This document shows, piece by piece, positions 21,029-34,985 of a stretch of 64,000 nucleotides of DNA. A program made the translations under genes and the position numbers. Source of the DNA: Pagrus major. Its lineage: Eukaryota; Chordata; Actinopteri; Spariformes; Sparidae. The stretch's first letter is position 1; each line of letters opens with the position of its first letter. The stretch lies in the NCBI RefSeq assembly GCF_040436345.1, contig NC_133223.1, forward strand, positions 13,583,613-13,647,612, in the 5' to 3' direction. The notes beneath the pieces are model-generated. The model saw nothing but the letters and a program-made list of their open reading frames with translations, was not told the origin of the DNA and searched no databases.

Positions 21029-21613
21029 TGTTAATAATATTACGAGGGAGCTTGGTTGTCACAGTAAAAAGTCTGGAAACGTGCAGACTGGAGACAGAGA
21101 CTATGCAAACAGTGTCCAAGAGTTTGGAGACTGTGTTGGAGACAAACACAGCTTTCGCTAACTGTTTTTAGATGTTACCTGTTACAGGTCAGTGGGGGAT
21201 GGGAGCCAGGTGGTTGTGTTGGGGAGTCTCTCATGTAATGTTGGACAACACACAAATTCCTGAGTGTTGGCTTATTAAGCTTATACAACCAGTTGAACGA
21301 CAGCATCTCAGCGAGCCATAGCGATACATCCACCGTAAACATTAGCGCATGCTACCGCTAGCGTAAGCGGCATCCTCTCCCTGAGAGGGGCGTGTAGCAG
21401 GCAAGGCAGGCGTTGACAGACGGAGCTCATTAGCATTTAAAGGTGCAGGCACAGAAACAGCCTGCTCTCAGTAGAGCTCACTTGAGTGACTTTTAGACAG
21501 CTGAAATTCAGGACCACGGATGGGTTTGGGGCAATACATTTCGAATACAGTGTTGTTGGACCTCTGACAGCTGTGAGAAATTGATGAAAAACAGTATAAT
21601 ATGGGACCTTTAA

Positions 21614-24600
21614 GTTATTTCAGAGGGCTGGAAACGCTGCTGATCTCACTGAGAATCAACACTCCAGTGTGCAACTCTATTACCAATGTCAAACAAAACA
21701 GCAAAACAGACATCAGACTGTACAGGGTTATAAATAGTTTTTATACTTTGCTGCCCTGTTTGTATTACCCTCTGCAACCCGGGTCCAGTCCTCTGCAAGT
21801 CTCTTGGCCACCGTCGCACAAGACACCTGCTTGTTGGCATGGCGACATCTGAGCCTCTGAGACGAGCAAAGGGGCATCTGTCGAGCAGACAGAGGAGCGA
21901 GAGGCTTCTGAGCAGAACTTGGCATCTGCGCATAGATTGAACCTAATGAGGAGGGTTGTCATTTTGTGATTGGGAAATGATTTGCCCTGCTGGCCGACCG
22001 TTATGTAACACAGACTGTCTATCCATCCATCCATCCATCCATCCATCCATCCATCCATCTCTGCTGAGGAAGGTTGTCATGTAAAGACTGAAGATGATGA
22101 TAAAAAGATGATCAGACTACTGTAAATACATATGTTAACATCTGTCTGAAAACATCTGCATTTGAATACTTCCTAAAATCAAAACAAGCAAAGTAAACTA
22201 GTTTCTACACTTTTGTAATTGATAACACCCACCAGTTTGTTGTGTATTTGCCGTGAAGAGATTCCCAATCTGTGTCTGACCTTTCTGACACGTTTCTTGC
22301 CTCTCGTCATCCCTTCCTGTTTGAACTCTTCCCTTCCCGCCTTGCCATCTGTTCCCTCAACATGTTGCCGTTTCTTGCAGTGAACATCTTCTTGCTTAAC
22401 AGCCTTGAACTTTGCAGCACATATCATCTCATTTTTATTCATTTCCTTATTAGAATGAATTGGTCATATTTCATAAAATTTTGTTCTTCATCAAAATGTT
22501 ATGAATATGACCAGTTACTGTGGATTTTGCTCAGTTATTCCTCATGTGAAGACACATACTGGTTTTGTGTTGAAAGCAGTGCACAGTGGATAAACTGGCT
22601 GACACGATTATAATAAGATTAATATCTTCCGCATTATAACAATGATTTGCATGCCCTTTTCCCACTGCAATAGGTCATCTTATAGGACAAATTTATACAC
22701 ATTTGTCACCAGTTTCAGTAAATAAAATATGCATTTGGTTCTAATGGAGTTAAAGTCCATCAGAATATGAATGAATATTTATTCTGATTGTCAGATTTGG
22801 AGGTGCGTCACCTGCAGTGTTCTCCTTTTTTAACCTTCACTAAATGCTTAAACAGCATTTTATTCTCATTTCAGTTCCGGGAATACATTTTCTCAGAGTG
22901 AGTTTAATATCTTTTTTTTGCATTATGTGCCACAATGATGGATTATCTTGATTGTAGATCCGAACGTTGACAAGGGAGAGGGGGGGGGGAGAGGCAGGAT
23001 ACACCGTCTTTTTGTGGCGTTTGTCCAACTTCACAGACCTATCAACGCAGGACAATAAATCTTCTGAATGCATATTTAACACTGAATCAATGTACACTGT
23101 AGCTTGAAGGTTAACCTGCTTTTTTGTTCAAATTTGTTATTCAAATGCAGCCTGCCTGGTACTGCAGCCTTTGTCCATTCACAGCAGTTATGCATGGTTC
23201 ACTGATTGTCTGTGAGTTACTGTAAGAAGAAATTAAAACAACATATGACCTTAAACAAAACAGGGTTCCCATCTGAATGTACATGTCTCTTTAAACTAAA
23301 TTGATTTGTTTAGATATTACATTAATGTCTGAAGACCAAGGTTAAGCTGTCACTCCTAGAGACAGAAGAAGTTGACCTCCAACCTCTGTCTCCATCTTAC
23401 ATCTGAAGCTGCTCTGTAACACTGAGGACCTCCTTTTGTCTCCAGAAATGAACATCATCACTGGAAAATTGTCAAAAAATTTTTTGTTTGTGGTCAATTC
23501 TTGATAAAACAAAGACTGCAGACCTTAAACACTGTCTAACTTCCTTATTCTTTCATTCTTCATATTCATGTCAATATGATTATCTCTAGAGCAAATGAGA
23601 CAGATGAATCGATAGCTGTGTAAAAAGAGTGAGCTGGCCAGGCGGGGAGATTTAAAACGCAGCTAGCACCAGTTTGCAGCTGACTCAAAGAAGAAGAGGA
23701 GCACTGCAAGTGTAAGTAAACTGGGAAAAAAATAAAGTCCAGGAGCTCCTTACCCTCGGAGCGGAGGTCAGGATCAACTACCACATAACAGCCTGATGCA
23801 GATGTAACACTAAATGCCGATACACGTAACGCCCTCTTTGCTTGTAGAACACTGGCTTGCCATTTAAAATAGCACACTGGGGCAGCATTATGCCACCTTT
23901 GTTTTGTTGAGTATTAAAAAGCAAATACTGAGTAAAGAAAGGTCTTTGATGCGATGGTCTTGCTCGATCTCTGTGTAACAAGGGCTAAAACCACTTACAG
24001 AAAATTGATGCCAATAGGAAAATAAAAGGTACAAAAAGATTTTATTGATAATAGAATACAAAAAGAGAAAATGAGGCTTATGTATTTACTGTCTCGCTGT
24101 CTAACATAGTCAGACTCATGAACAACAATTAAAAAACAGGATAGGAACAAAATCTATGATCAACAGAACCAGTGATATTGCCTTTTTTTTAATCCCACGT
24201 TCTTCTTCCTTGTTATGACCTGGCGCCCAGAATACCCACAATACAAATAAACCAAGGACAGTTCTGTCAGGGCTTGAAGCCTTGAGCTACAAAAGAGATG
24301 ATGAGTTGGCTACAGATGCCTGGAAAAGCTCAATTCTTTCCAACTTCACACCCCCATATTCTTTTCTCTGTCAACCTTGTAATCTTCTGCTCCAACAGAT
24401 GCTGCCTCAAGTGACATCACTTGAGGCAATTTATCAGATTGCCAGTGTTTTATGTGTTTTTTCGTGTTTGCACCTAGCACAGCACAATCAGCCAGCTAAC
24501 CTCTTCATGCCACATGTTTCATCAGGAAAGGAATGAACAGTCATGTCACACAACACCCCAAAACACAACACTGTGTGTGTAAGAGAGGAGCGTAAAATTC

Positions 24601-26690
24601 AAAATGGTGAACTAAAACATTCATACATTGACACTTTGACTTCACACTAATTCACACCTACAGGCAATTTAGATTTGCCACTTAACATCACCTGCATCAC
24701 AGGAAACTGCATCACCTGCAGGAAACACTCACAATGTGCAAACTCCAGACAGAAAGGCTTCAGACGACCATGCCCCTAAAACTAAAAGATACACACTTAA
24801 TCGCACAAACACTTTTGATAGAAGATGTAGGAAATATTTGGGGGACGAGGATGGAAAATCGGTAGAAGAAAGTCGTTTTTTTAGACAAAGTGCTCTTGTG
24901 AATCAAGGTGAAAGCCATTTTCTCTTATTGATTTCCCTTTTTATATTCAGAGGTAGAGAAACATGTAGAAAACGTATGTAGGAGTTTTAGATCTTTGAGA
25001 GGTTACAACGCAATATATCCCAAATCTTTGTAAATTCAGTGCATGCTGTTGCTGTTACATCATCCACATTCACAATCTCAGTATTCCTGGTGGATGAAGA
25101 GGAGTGTTTTTCTCTTAATTCTCAGAGAAGCTCTTTGCAAGATGCACGATATGTTTAAAAGCTGGATGACAATTTCATGAATTAAAATGTGCGACACTGA
25201 TTAGAGGCAAACAGAGGATGAATTTATGAATTTTTATCCAAATGAGGTTCCTAAGTCTCATCTGTTAATTCAAAGAAGCCTGGTAGTGTCACATGCAGTC
25301 CTTCATCAGGGGACATAACATCATCAACAGCGTTGTAAACAGTAATGAGTATAATAACTCAGTCTGATACAGTCATTACACACTTAACTAAATAAACTAA
25401 ACTGATATTCTAATGTGGACTGGAGTAACTGCTCCATCAGCACCGTGGCATCTTGTCTTGGGATTATGAGCCCCTGTTCTGTTAACAAGGTGCTGTGGCT
25501 CTGAATCACAGCTGCTAATGACTTAAAGAGCATATCAGCTATGGCTCGTTTGCTCAACAGCGGAGGAGCACACTGCTTTGAGTCGCTACTTTAATTAGGG
25601 ATTGGCTAAAACACAGCTCCCTGTGGTCTTGACACATTACCAATACTCATGCGCTTAAAAACAGCTCCACAAGGACTGCAGGTTATCCCACAGCTGTCCA
25701 ATAATATAACGCAATAGAGTAATGTTTCCTTAGTATTCTGATGGCATGACCTGTCTGTGCACGTTACAACAAAGGAGTGCAATGCATTTCCTGCACTTTG
25801 AATTCAATGTATGCAGGTATTGACCGAGTTCTGTGTGGAGGTCATAAGTTCGCCTTCGTTCCTGAGGAGACATTCTTACACGGAGAGAGAAACCAGCAGT
25901 CACAGCCTCTCTCAATCAAGCCCTGATCAAGCACAAAGGCAGATCTGACTCTAAATAATACATGACTTGACTTCCCATATACACTCCCCACTGGGACACA
26001 GAAAAGAGGGTGCGGGTTCAAACATCTTTCCTCATCTTCAAACGTCCTGCCTTCATCTTAGCTGCTGCCACATTTTCTGACACTGCTTAGACCTGGAAAT
26101 ATCAGGAAGGAAGGGCTGTTAAAGGATAGTGCCACTCATTTTTGTGCCTGGTCGTCCTTGTCCTGAAAGACTGTCTTTGATTTGAAGGCGAATCAGTAAT
26201 ATACAGGAGAGGAGAAGAGAAAGATGGACAAGCTGGCTGTTGGAGTGAACTAAGATCTTTTTAGGGGTCATAATTAAGTTTTCAATTTTATATTTACTTG
26301 GATTTGAAGGCCAACAAAGAGCTACCAAACCAGTGTCCAATTGTTAATTCAACTTTGCAATAATGCTAACCACAAAAAACAAAGGTTTTGTGTGGATTTT
26401 AATTTAGGCTTCAGTGAAAGGTTTTTAAGTAATCTCCATGGTAACCAGAGACTATCCTCCAGCTGCTAATGTGATGACCCAATCATATAACGTTACAAAT
26501 GTCTGAGACATAACAAAATTCTCCAGGTGCGCGACATTAAAGAAAAGTGCCAAGCAACACATTTGTCGATTGAAAATACAACATTTCTGTTGAGCGACTT
26601 GTCGAGTGCCCCGCAGTAAATCAGGCTCAAGACTATTGCCATGATTGTGGCTGTGTGAGGGTGTACTGTAGGCATGGCAGCGTTTTGAGC
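21614..26690. other. Intergenic, no gene recognised
   Basis: Contains an (ATCC)n tract at 22021-22058, a G9 run near 22981, and a fragment of the 19.6-kb dispersed repeat at 24640-24770. The remainder has no recognisable gene. The stretch 25480-25660, without repeats and with AATCACAGCTGCTAATGAC and TTTAATTAGGGATTGG, is a candidate non-coding conserved element only. Confidence 0.4.
22021..22058. repeat. (ATCC)n microsatellite
   Basis: About nine ATCC units in a row. Confidence 0.95.
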
Positions 26691-26694
26691 TTAA

Positions 26695-26850
26695 TACTAA
26701 CTTCAGCATGCTAACATGCTCACAGCAACAACACTAACATGCACATGTTTAGCAGGTGTATTTTTACACAGATGTTCATCATTTTAGTGTTGTGTTTAAG
26801 CATGCTAACATTTGCTAATTAGCAATAAACATTATTTAAGGTAAATCACC
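26695..26850. repeat. Fragment of teleost repeat rich in GCATGCTAACA
   Basis: CAGCATGCTAACATGCTCACAGC, TTTAGCAGGTGTA, AAGCATGCTAACATTTGCTAATTAGC. A copy in a related arrangement occurs at 35820-36110 (AGCATCTTAGCATGCTGACGTTAGCATTTAGC). Non-coding. Confidence 0.55.
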
Positions 26851-28204
26851 AGGGAAGCCTAAATGCTAAATCTTTTGCCTGTTAATTGGAAGGTGTTACG
26901 ATAGGTGAGATCTGCTGGTGGTATTAGATGAAAAGTCAGATGATCACCAAAGTCAGAAGGATTTTTTGTCAGAAGGTTTTTGTTAGTCTGGACAAAAGTA
27001 GTGGAACAACCAAATGACACCGCTGTCTCTACAGCCATGCAGGTCACAGGGCCACTGTAGTTTAAACATGTCTTTAATAAAAAGGAGGAAAAAGGAAGCG
27101 AACGCTAGAAGATTTTTGAAGTTGGACAAATTACATCCAGAGATGGTTTTATGCAGTAAACGGAGTTACGATGGTTTGTGTGCGCTACAAAACCGATAGA
27201 GCTGTAGTTTATTCATGCTAACAAATCAATGCTCGTTCGACTTTGTTAACAGTCTCAAATTCTAAAAGCAAATAGTGTCGTAGATGGTAATTGATCCAAG
27301 AATACTCGTAGTTAACCTCTGGAACATGTTTAACTAAATTAGAGATTGCATTAAGTTACAGTGGCTACAGCAGCACTACTCTTGTCATCGTTGCTATATA
27401 CCGTATACTTTTATGAAGCTATTAGGTGATGTTACTGGACCCAAACTAAAACTAACTTTCAGTTGTATCTCAGCACTTTCATTGGAGTCATTTTGCAAAG
27501 AATGCAATATGTTAATTGAGCTCTATGTTAACTTTTCGTGTCCAAATCCTGGTCATTTGATTAGAACCAAATAATATTCCCTTCTCTTTGACTGGGAGTG
27601 CAGACACAAGCACAGAAGGCAGACTGCTCAATAGGAGTCACAGTGCTGCTGCTCTTTGGCTGGTGATAAAGATTCAGCCTGTTCCTTTAGCTCCAAGTGT
27701 AGTCATGTGTATAATTGCTCTGGGACTGGAAATGCACCATGTGTGAATATAAAGGAAGGTCCATTTAATGGGAAACACTGTCCAAACAACATAGCTTCAC
27801 TTTGTCCCATGTCACAGAGAAGCTGCAGAGGATGGAAGGAGGTTCATGATAGCAGCAACAAGCAGTGACAGTGAGGAGAGCTGACAGGGAAGAACAAGAA
27901 GCTAGATAAAACACAGACTGTTAAAACAAAATAAAATATCTGATTCTTCAAACTCAGAAATACAATATTAGACTTCAGCTCTGTTTGGATGGGATTAACA
28001 TTACAGGAGGAGGTGAGGAATAAAATATTCACTGCGCTTCTCTATAATTTAACTCAGCTTTTTACCATCATGAAATTACAGGATGGTCTGTAATAGACAT
28101 GAACTCTTTTTATACTCTCATAACTTTACTTTTCTCTTTTCCCAGATAGGACTGCATGCTGGTGTTTCAGCCTAATCATGTTTGATTTCCTCAATGTTCA
28201 CGCA
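26851..28204. other. Intergenic, no gene recognised
   Basis: AT-rich DNA with short meaningless open frames; nothing recognised. Confidence 0.4.
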
Positions 28205-28430
28205 AAAAGATATAATATGTAACATTTCTGAATTTGAATTTCTCAAACGAGAAGACCTTTGTTTCATATTTTGGTGAGTTGTATACTTAGATTATCCAAA
28301 AAGTTTTTAACAATTTTCACACCAGAGAAATCTGTGATTGTATTCAAGATACAGGAGGTCATTTGGCCTGTCGCTATCACTTTATGGAGAGGGTCCGAAG
28401 TGAGGAAGGAGGTCCACACACGTGACTGGA
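28205..28430. repeat. Dispersed repeat family TATAATATGTAACATTTCT, copy 1
   Basis: GATATAATATGTAACATTTCT, AAGACCTTTGTTTCATATTTTG, AGATTATCCAAAAAGTTT, CAGAGAAATCTGTGA and GTCATTTGGCCTGTCGC occur in the same order as at 39885-40060 and 51572-52075. No coding potential; class unknown. Confidence 0.6.
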
Positions 28431-31113
28431 AATTATGTGTAAAACTTTAAAACATGACCTCATCTGTGAACATGATCCCAAGCTACTTATGTCTTTTGTT
28501 TTGCAGAAATGACTTACTGTGCATTTACGTAAAATACTTTTGTCACACAAGTGAATAACCTCAGTGATATCAAAATATTTCAAAACTGTAAACACTGCAT
28601 CAAATGGACACTCGGATACCATAGGTAGATGACGGTGGCACAAGAGCAGACATTGACAACCAAGGGCCTGGACGTGTACCTGACAATCAGTCATACTGAG
28701 AGACATTTTTTCAGCATCATCACAATAATGAGAAACAATTCATGTTAGCATCTACTAGCAGAACTGAGAAAAGAGACTCCAGTTCTAATGAAGTGCTGAC
28801 TGTTGGGCAGGCATCAAAAGTCACACACTCATAACTGGATCTTTATCTTCAGGAAGATAGTGTACCAAAAGTTGAAATAATAATTTAAAAAAAATTGCAT
28901 TGGATTTACAGGAGAGCTTCTAACCAAAGAACAATAAGAAAATACTGAGAAACGCTGTAGAGGGAAAATAGGCTACACTTCCAACATATAGTCGCGTGTC
29001 GGGGACATGTGGGGGTATGGGGATATGTGACTGGGCTAAATGTTAATGTCTCATTGATCGTTTGGCTGAGGCAAGCAGAGACCCTGCTCCTATTGATCAG
29101 CTCAAGGCCAAGGGCAGGATGAATCTGACAACTCAGACACTGACCTCTGCTGCCTTGACCTTGGCCTAAAGCCAGAGAACTGCCCTTTAACCTCCATTAT
29201 GTGACCTCTGGTGTTCAGTGGGTGCCAGATGTGACCTGCGCTGTGTGTTTTAGTGTCCTGAACGTGCTCTCTTTCTCCTCAACAACCCCCAGAGAGGAAG
29301 GGGGAGGTTAAAATATGTCAAAAGGTTTCACGTGAATGCTACTTCACCTGAGAGGTGTGACCACAGCCTGAGAGGAGAGAGAGAGAGCACAGAGAAGGGA
29401 AGAAGGAGGAAGTAAGAATATTTCTACACTCTTAAGAAGCAGCTGTGAGAAAACTAGCAGCTCTGTGGTATTGATCTAGTAATTTAATTACATGAGCATG
29501 CATTAAACACACATCCACATTCAGAGACATGGTGATGGATCACAGGATCAGGCAGCCTTTGCTTTTTTTGTGTTCACACACCAAAGAGGATGATTCTTGA
29601 ACAATGAGCATTGCCCTCAGTTCAATGCTCAGCCTCAGATCAGGATACCGATTCCTGCAGCTGTGACTGACATAAAAATTAACAGACATGTATGACTGTA
29701 TGATGTACGCTGTGTTCGTCCATATTTCAGTATAGGTACAATTAGATTAGAAGTACAGGATTTTTATAGGATCTTTTATGAATGTAGCTGCTTTAAATCT
29801 TCACTTTGGGACAATGCCTTTCCAAAGTCTCACTTGCTCTCTCTTATTGCTTGAAGTCCTGCAAAGAACTTTGTAAACTAGATTTTTATGATATTTTTTT
29901 CCTATATTTTCAGCCAGTTATCATGATACGGTTGATGATTAAAATTTAATTGCAACTGCTGCCATTCCCTCTGTAAAGCATTATTTCAGAATCACTGGTG
30001 TATAAAATAATTAACAGCACTGAACCATTTAATGTTTCACTTGTTTTGTGGAATATTTTTGCAAAAAAATAAGGGATAATGAGCATTTCAGCCGCATACA
30101 TATGGCTGGTATCTTGACAGTATCTTGCTTTCTGTCTTTTTGGGCTTTTTCCCCTCTGTCACTCAGTAAAGATCGTCAAATCACTTTTAGTCCAAGTCAG
30201 GTGATACACAAGGATCTAGCAAATTAAATAGCCAAAGTATAACAAATCAGCCAGAAAATTAAGTGTGTGTTATCTTCTGAGCATAACTGATAACCAGGTG
30301 CTACACGAGTGTTGCTGCAGACCTCTTATAATCTTTATAAAGTTTTTAAGCCAAATGGTAAAATGTGTCTGTATAGATCTCTTGAAAATATTTTAAAGGG
30401 GCTCTATAAAACAATTTGTAGAAATGTATATGTAGTAGCTGCCTATTCAAGCCTGTGGACAATTTGTTAAAGTTGTTTAATGCTGCTGGACTGTGGTTTT
30501 CTTTGTGAAGGACTCGGGTCGGCTAACATAAACTAACGACCGGTTTCCAGCACAGACCTGCTTTAATGGGTTATTTTGTTCTGTCTCAGGTGATGTCACT
30601 GTGCTTTTAGGGTGCTGGTAGTCAGATTTGTGTGACCTTTCCACGGAACCAGGCCAGCTGTTCCCCAAGGTTCGAGTTTTAATCTGAGTTTTGTGGGGGT
30701 CTCTAAAATAACTAACCCAAATCCTAACTAACGTTAGGGCGGAGATAGATGAATAAGCTATATAATAAAATATAATATAATGGCCTAATAGTTCTGACAG
30801 AGAGAGAGGGAGAGAGAGAGAGAGAGGGAGGTTGTTCACACTCTGTCCTTTAAAAACAGACTTTTAACAGTGATGCCACAACAAACTTTCACTTTTTACA
30901 AGAAAAGAAACAATCTTAATGTATTTAACATCAAATTTACAAGAAAAAATTTCAAAATTATTTCTTTAAAGTGGGTTTAAACTTCATTAAACTGTGATAT
31001 GATTAAAAGTCATCAAATGAGGCCAGCAACTGTCCTTTCTTATGGCGTGGTGGTACCAGACTCAGCCAGACATAATCAATAGACCATCAGGTTAAAGGTG
31101 AGAGATCATGGCC

Positions 31114-31115
<2 letters not shown>
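28431..31115. other. Intergenic, no gene recognised
   Basis: Includes a GA-rich tract at about 30798-30830. The stretch 29040-29340 is more GC-rich and repeat-poor (cattgatcgtttggctgagg...). Nothing coding is recognised. Confidence 0.4.

Positions 31116-31168
<53 letters not shown>
31116..31168. repeat. (GT)n microsatellite
   Basis: About 26 GT units. A shorter GT tract follows at 31249-31275. Confidence 0.97.
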
Positions 31169-31170
<2 letters not shown>

Positions 31171-31275
31171 ACGTCATGTGATGGTGCAATTGGTCAGGAC
31201 GTGCTGTTGAATCTGGGGAAATGTAATACTCTTAAAGAGGACAAGTGTGTGGTGTGTGTGTGTGTGTGTGTGTGT

Positions 31276-34200
31276 AGGGTTTGGTAGTGGTGGCGGGGGG
31301 GTGCCTTATTGATCATCACCACCACCCACATTGACCAATTGGCGGGAACACCTGAGCCTCATAAATCAGTGTAATGACATTAATAGAGGAGGAATGGGTG
31401 AGAAACAGATAGATGATGACCACATAGGAACAGGAAATGCGTTTCAGTTCGTGAAATCACACACTAACAGTCTGCGCTGTGAGGACGCTGAGGCTCACTG
31501 CATGTGGTATAAGACAGTAATGACTGAAGCAATTAACTCAACTGATCTTTCCAGTAACACCTGCAGCACAGGGAGCTCAGTCACATTTTTTTTTGTCTGA
31601 ACACAACAAGGAACAATCTCCATACTACTAATTGTCTTGTCATATGGTCCTGGTGTGTTAAAGCCTTCATACTGTAAGTTCACAGCCCCGTCCCGTCTCC
31701 AGTCGCTCCACATTGTGCTCATATTGCCTTTATCAATCTAGTAGAGCCCGGAACAAAGACCTTCGTGTTCAAACAGCAATTACTCTCTCATCTCCTGAGG
31801 CATCAGCACAGGCCTAATTGGATTTAAATGAACCCCCAAATTTCCCTTTGTTACAGCAAATAATATGCAAGGCTTTTTAATTAAGATCCGATACAAGCCC
31901 ACATGGAGGGTCTGCAGTTGCTTTCATGTCCTGCTCTTCAAATAGAGGCTGGAGCTTGCGTGGCGGACAGTAGTGCAGAGTTTGGCTCAGCGGGAGGTTG
32001 CATGTGGTGGTAGTGTGAGTGTGAGTGTGAGTGTGAGTGTGTGTGTTATGGGGGGTTGTTGTCTATCAAGTGAGGTGGATCGGTTAATTAAATGAGCTCT
32101 AATGTGATTGATGAACTTCTTTCAGCACTGTGGAGACAAGTTGTTCTGTGTCGCCCCTCAACTTTGGTTTGTAGCCCGACAAAACATGTTTGATATCAGA
32201 GTAAAGCTCTACGAGTTGAAAAGCAACTAAATGTAACACATACAGTAAGTCTAAAAGAGTTTTAGAAAGTATATCTTACTCGCAAATTCCCTGTCGTCCA
32301 AACTGCACTAATCGGATGTCTTTGAATATTTTCATTGTTGACTGTGTAAACCAACCCTGTAATGTAGTGATGAATTATAGCCAAAATGCTACAAAAAAGC
32401 TCTATTTATTATTTTATAGTTCACTTTGGGTCATTATGTCCTAAGAGACTGTGGGCTTGGAACGCAGCTAACTTCAGTTGCCAATAAAAGTCTGCTACAA
32501 CTACACAATATTAAAGAACTAGGCTAGTTTAAGTCAGAATGTTTAACTGTCCGATGAAAAGATCAAAACCAACAACATGTCAGTCCACCTCTCAATAATT
32601 GCGTGTTGACTATTGGTCTCTCACTTGGCAGCTGTCTCGCCTAGCTGTAGCGTACAGTGACCCTCAAAACACAACAACATTTCAGAAAACACAACATTTT
32701 CCCAAAAATTACGACATTTCACAAAACATGATAATGATAGTAATTCACAACAGAAACAGGATATGACATTGAACGCATTGTCGCTAGGGACTTGGGTTCT
32801 TCTGATATGTTTTGTTTTCTGAAATGTGTTTTGTTAAAATATTGTATTTTCTGAAATGCCACTTTACCCTCCACCTCCTGACATAAAAAAGTCGGGTCAT
32901 AAACATGAAATGTGAAAGTGCTATGACACATTGTATAACTATAGATATGATATGTATGACAAGTACAAATTGAACTTATTCAGGGTTCGCAGAAACATAA
33001 AATGCCGACATTTTATTCTGGCGACAAGGCTGCTTTATCTGCTGTTTTGTGCTGAGTAGGTAGCAAGCAGTGGATTAAGCAGAGCTTTTTTCCCCCCTGC
33101 TTGCTGCTGCTGGAAACAACGCTGATGAGAAATGTGACAGAAAACTAAAACAGAAAAGTTGAGGGTGGAAAACTAAAACAATGAGCTGAAAGATGCTATA
33201 AAGCTCAGCAGAGACAGGTGATAATTCTCTGTCCCTTTCACAAACAAGCAGTCCTGTGATCCATTGTTAATATAAATATATTTGTTATAGAAGCATATAA
33301 ATTCCAGAGATCTACGTCTACTGTCTCTACATCTCACGAATGTAATTGAATCTCTTTCTTTCTCAGAAATGGTCAGAAAAGTGTTAAAATCCAGCCAGCA
33401 TGTGTACCTCGGGCATAAGTTAAAGTTGTGACATGTGTTTAACAGATGCTCCAGCACACAAAGAATCCTTTGCCTTTGGCGAAGGTGCACAGACAGAGTG
33501 AAATGTGCTGAGTCTGGAGTCCAAGTGTCAGCCTTTACACTTGGACAGTACAACGACAGTGATCGTTTTCTGCTTCAAAAGTGATTAGACGGCAACTAAA
33601 GAATGTTCTCTGGACGGATCACAATTGTCAGGGGGGATATGACTGATTGATTGATCTGCTGCTCGTGTCCTCTTCGAGAACGCAGCGATATAAGAGGGGC
33701 TGGAACAGGAAGTCATCAGTCAGCCAATTGGTGTCATGAATCATTCAACCTTTGACTTCATTACTTTGTCGAGTCAGCTTCAGCCAATCACATTGTGAGC
33801 TCCAGGAGAGGACAAACGAGACTCTTACTGCAAAATTTGTAATGACATTTTGAGATTTGTATTTTGCTTTTATTGTGGCTTGATCTTCTGTTTTATTGCA
33901 AGATCAGGGCTAAATTCTGAGACCCATCACACTAAATATATGGATTGAATTCTCTCTTGCTTCCGTGAGTTAGCAGAGGAAATAAAGAAAATCTTTCCTC
34001 TTTCTTGCTGATAGCAGAAGCGTCTCTCAGTAAATCTGCACACAGTTTAGGTAATTTCCATTACCTCAGCTGAGACTTTGGAAGATAATGATAAAGTGCT
34101 GAATGGAATACGTACTCACACTCCACTTTTCTAATGTATGATCCCACCTTTTTTCACTGAGAAAGCAGAGGAAATATTAAGTTAAGCTAAGAAAATATTA

Positions 34201-34985
34201 GCCAGCCAGCATGAGGTATGAGCAGTGTTGAAAATTGCTGTTTTTCTATATGACGGTGCGACTTCATTATATGTGCAAGCAAATTTATATTCACAGTTCC
34301 AACCTGTGTTAACATTATTTGAAGAGCAAAGGCAATTACAAGCGTCACTCTATAATCACGGACCTTGGTTATATCTGTGCGAGTGTGGATAGAAGTGTTT
34401 GTGGTGAAAAAGGTGGAGCCTCAGGTTTGCGGCTGCGGTGTGGAGTTAACAGCTGAAGCAGTGTATTGAGAGGCTGATCAAGAGTGAATGGAGCTGTGAG
34501 ACCTTCAATACTCCTCATTCCTCTCTCTTTTCAAGTCTGGAGAATTTGGCTCTTATTCCGTAAGGTGAAGTCGAACAGTTCCATGTGGTTTGTGAGTGAA
34601 TTAATCATGATGATTAATTGGCTTTCAAGTTAAATATCCAGTGAGCGATGTCAGGCTGCCAGACATCAGGGCTAAATTGACAGGCCTTTAAGGAGAAGCA
34701 GATTGATTTACACAGCAGCTAATGAATCCCCCTCGACCCAGACGGGGAGGAAAGGTAAACAAGTCCTTTCTTTTCCTTCCTCCCATCTGCCTTGTTCAGG
34801 CACACTTTGGACACACTATTGGACTCTAACCTGGTTTTGAGACCAACACTTGATAAATTCCCTCTTTGCTCTTGTTTTCCTCACTACGATCCAAACAGAA
34901 CAGCAAGAACAGACTGAAAAAAAAAATCTTTGTGTCGTTTTGGAAATTTTCCAAATGCAGCTTGTTTTTGGATGGCAATACTGAT
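31276..34985. other. Intergenic with possible regulatory DNA; no gene
   Basis: A (GTGAGT)n-like tract lies at 32006-32048. The end of the 18.7-kb dispersed repeat family appears at about 32990-33030. Stretches 31790-31935 and 34580-34740 are free of obvious repeats and rich in TAAT cores (CTAATTGG, TTTTTAATTAAG, ATTAATCATGATGATTAAT); these are candidate enhancers for pou3f3, inferred from context only. Confidence 0.4.

Larger units (their letters stand above)
20374..21613. mobile_element. TTAA-flanked DNA transposon with THAP ORF (Kolobok-like, non-autonomous)
   Basis: Target sites TTAA at 20374-20377 and 21610-21613. Terminal inverted repeats AGGTCCCATATTAT start at 20378 and, on the other strand, at 21609. 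The interior (1.23 kb) contains a THAP-domain frame at 20696-21028 but no transposase catalytic region. TTAA duplications together with THAP proteins are known for the Kolobok superfamily; placing this element there is inference. A perfect 10-bp GC-rich hairpin lies at 20606-20638. Confidence 0.7.
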
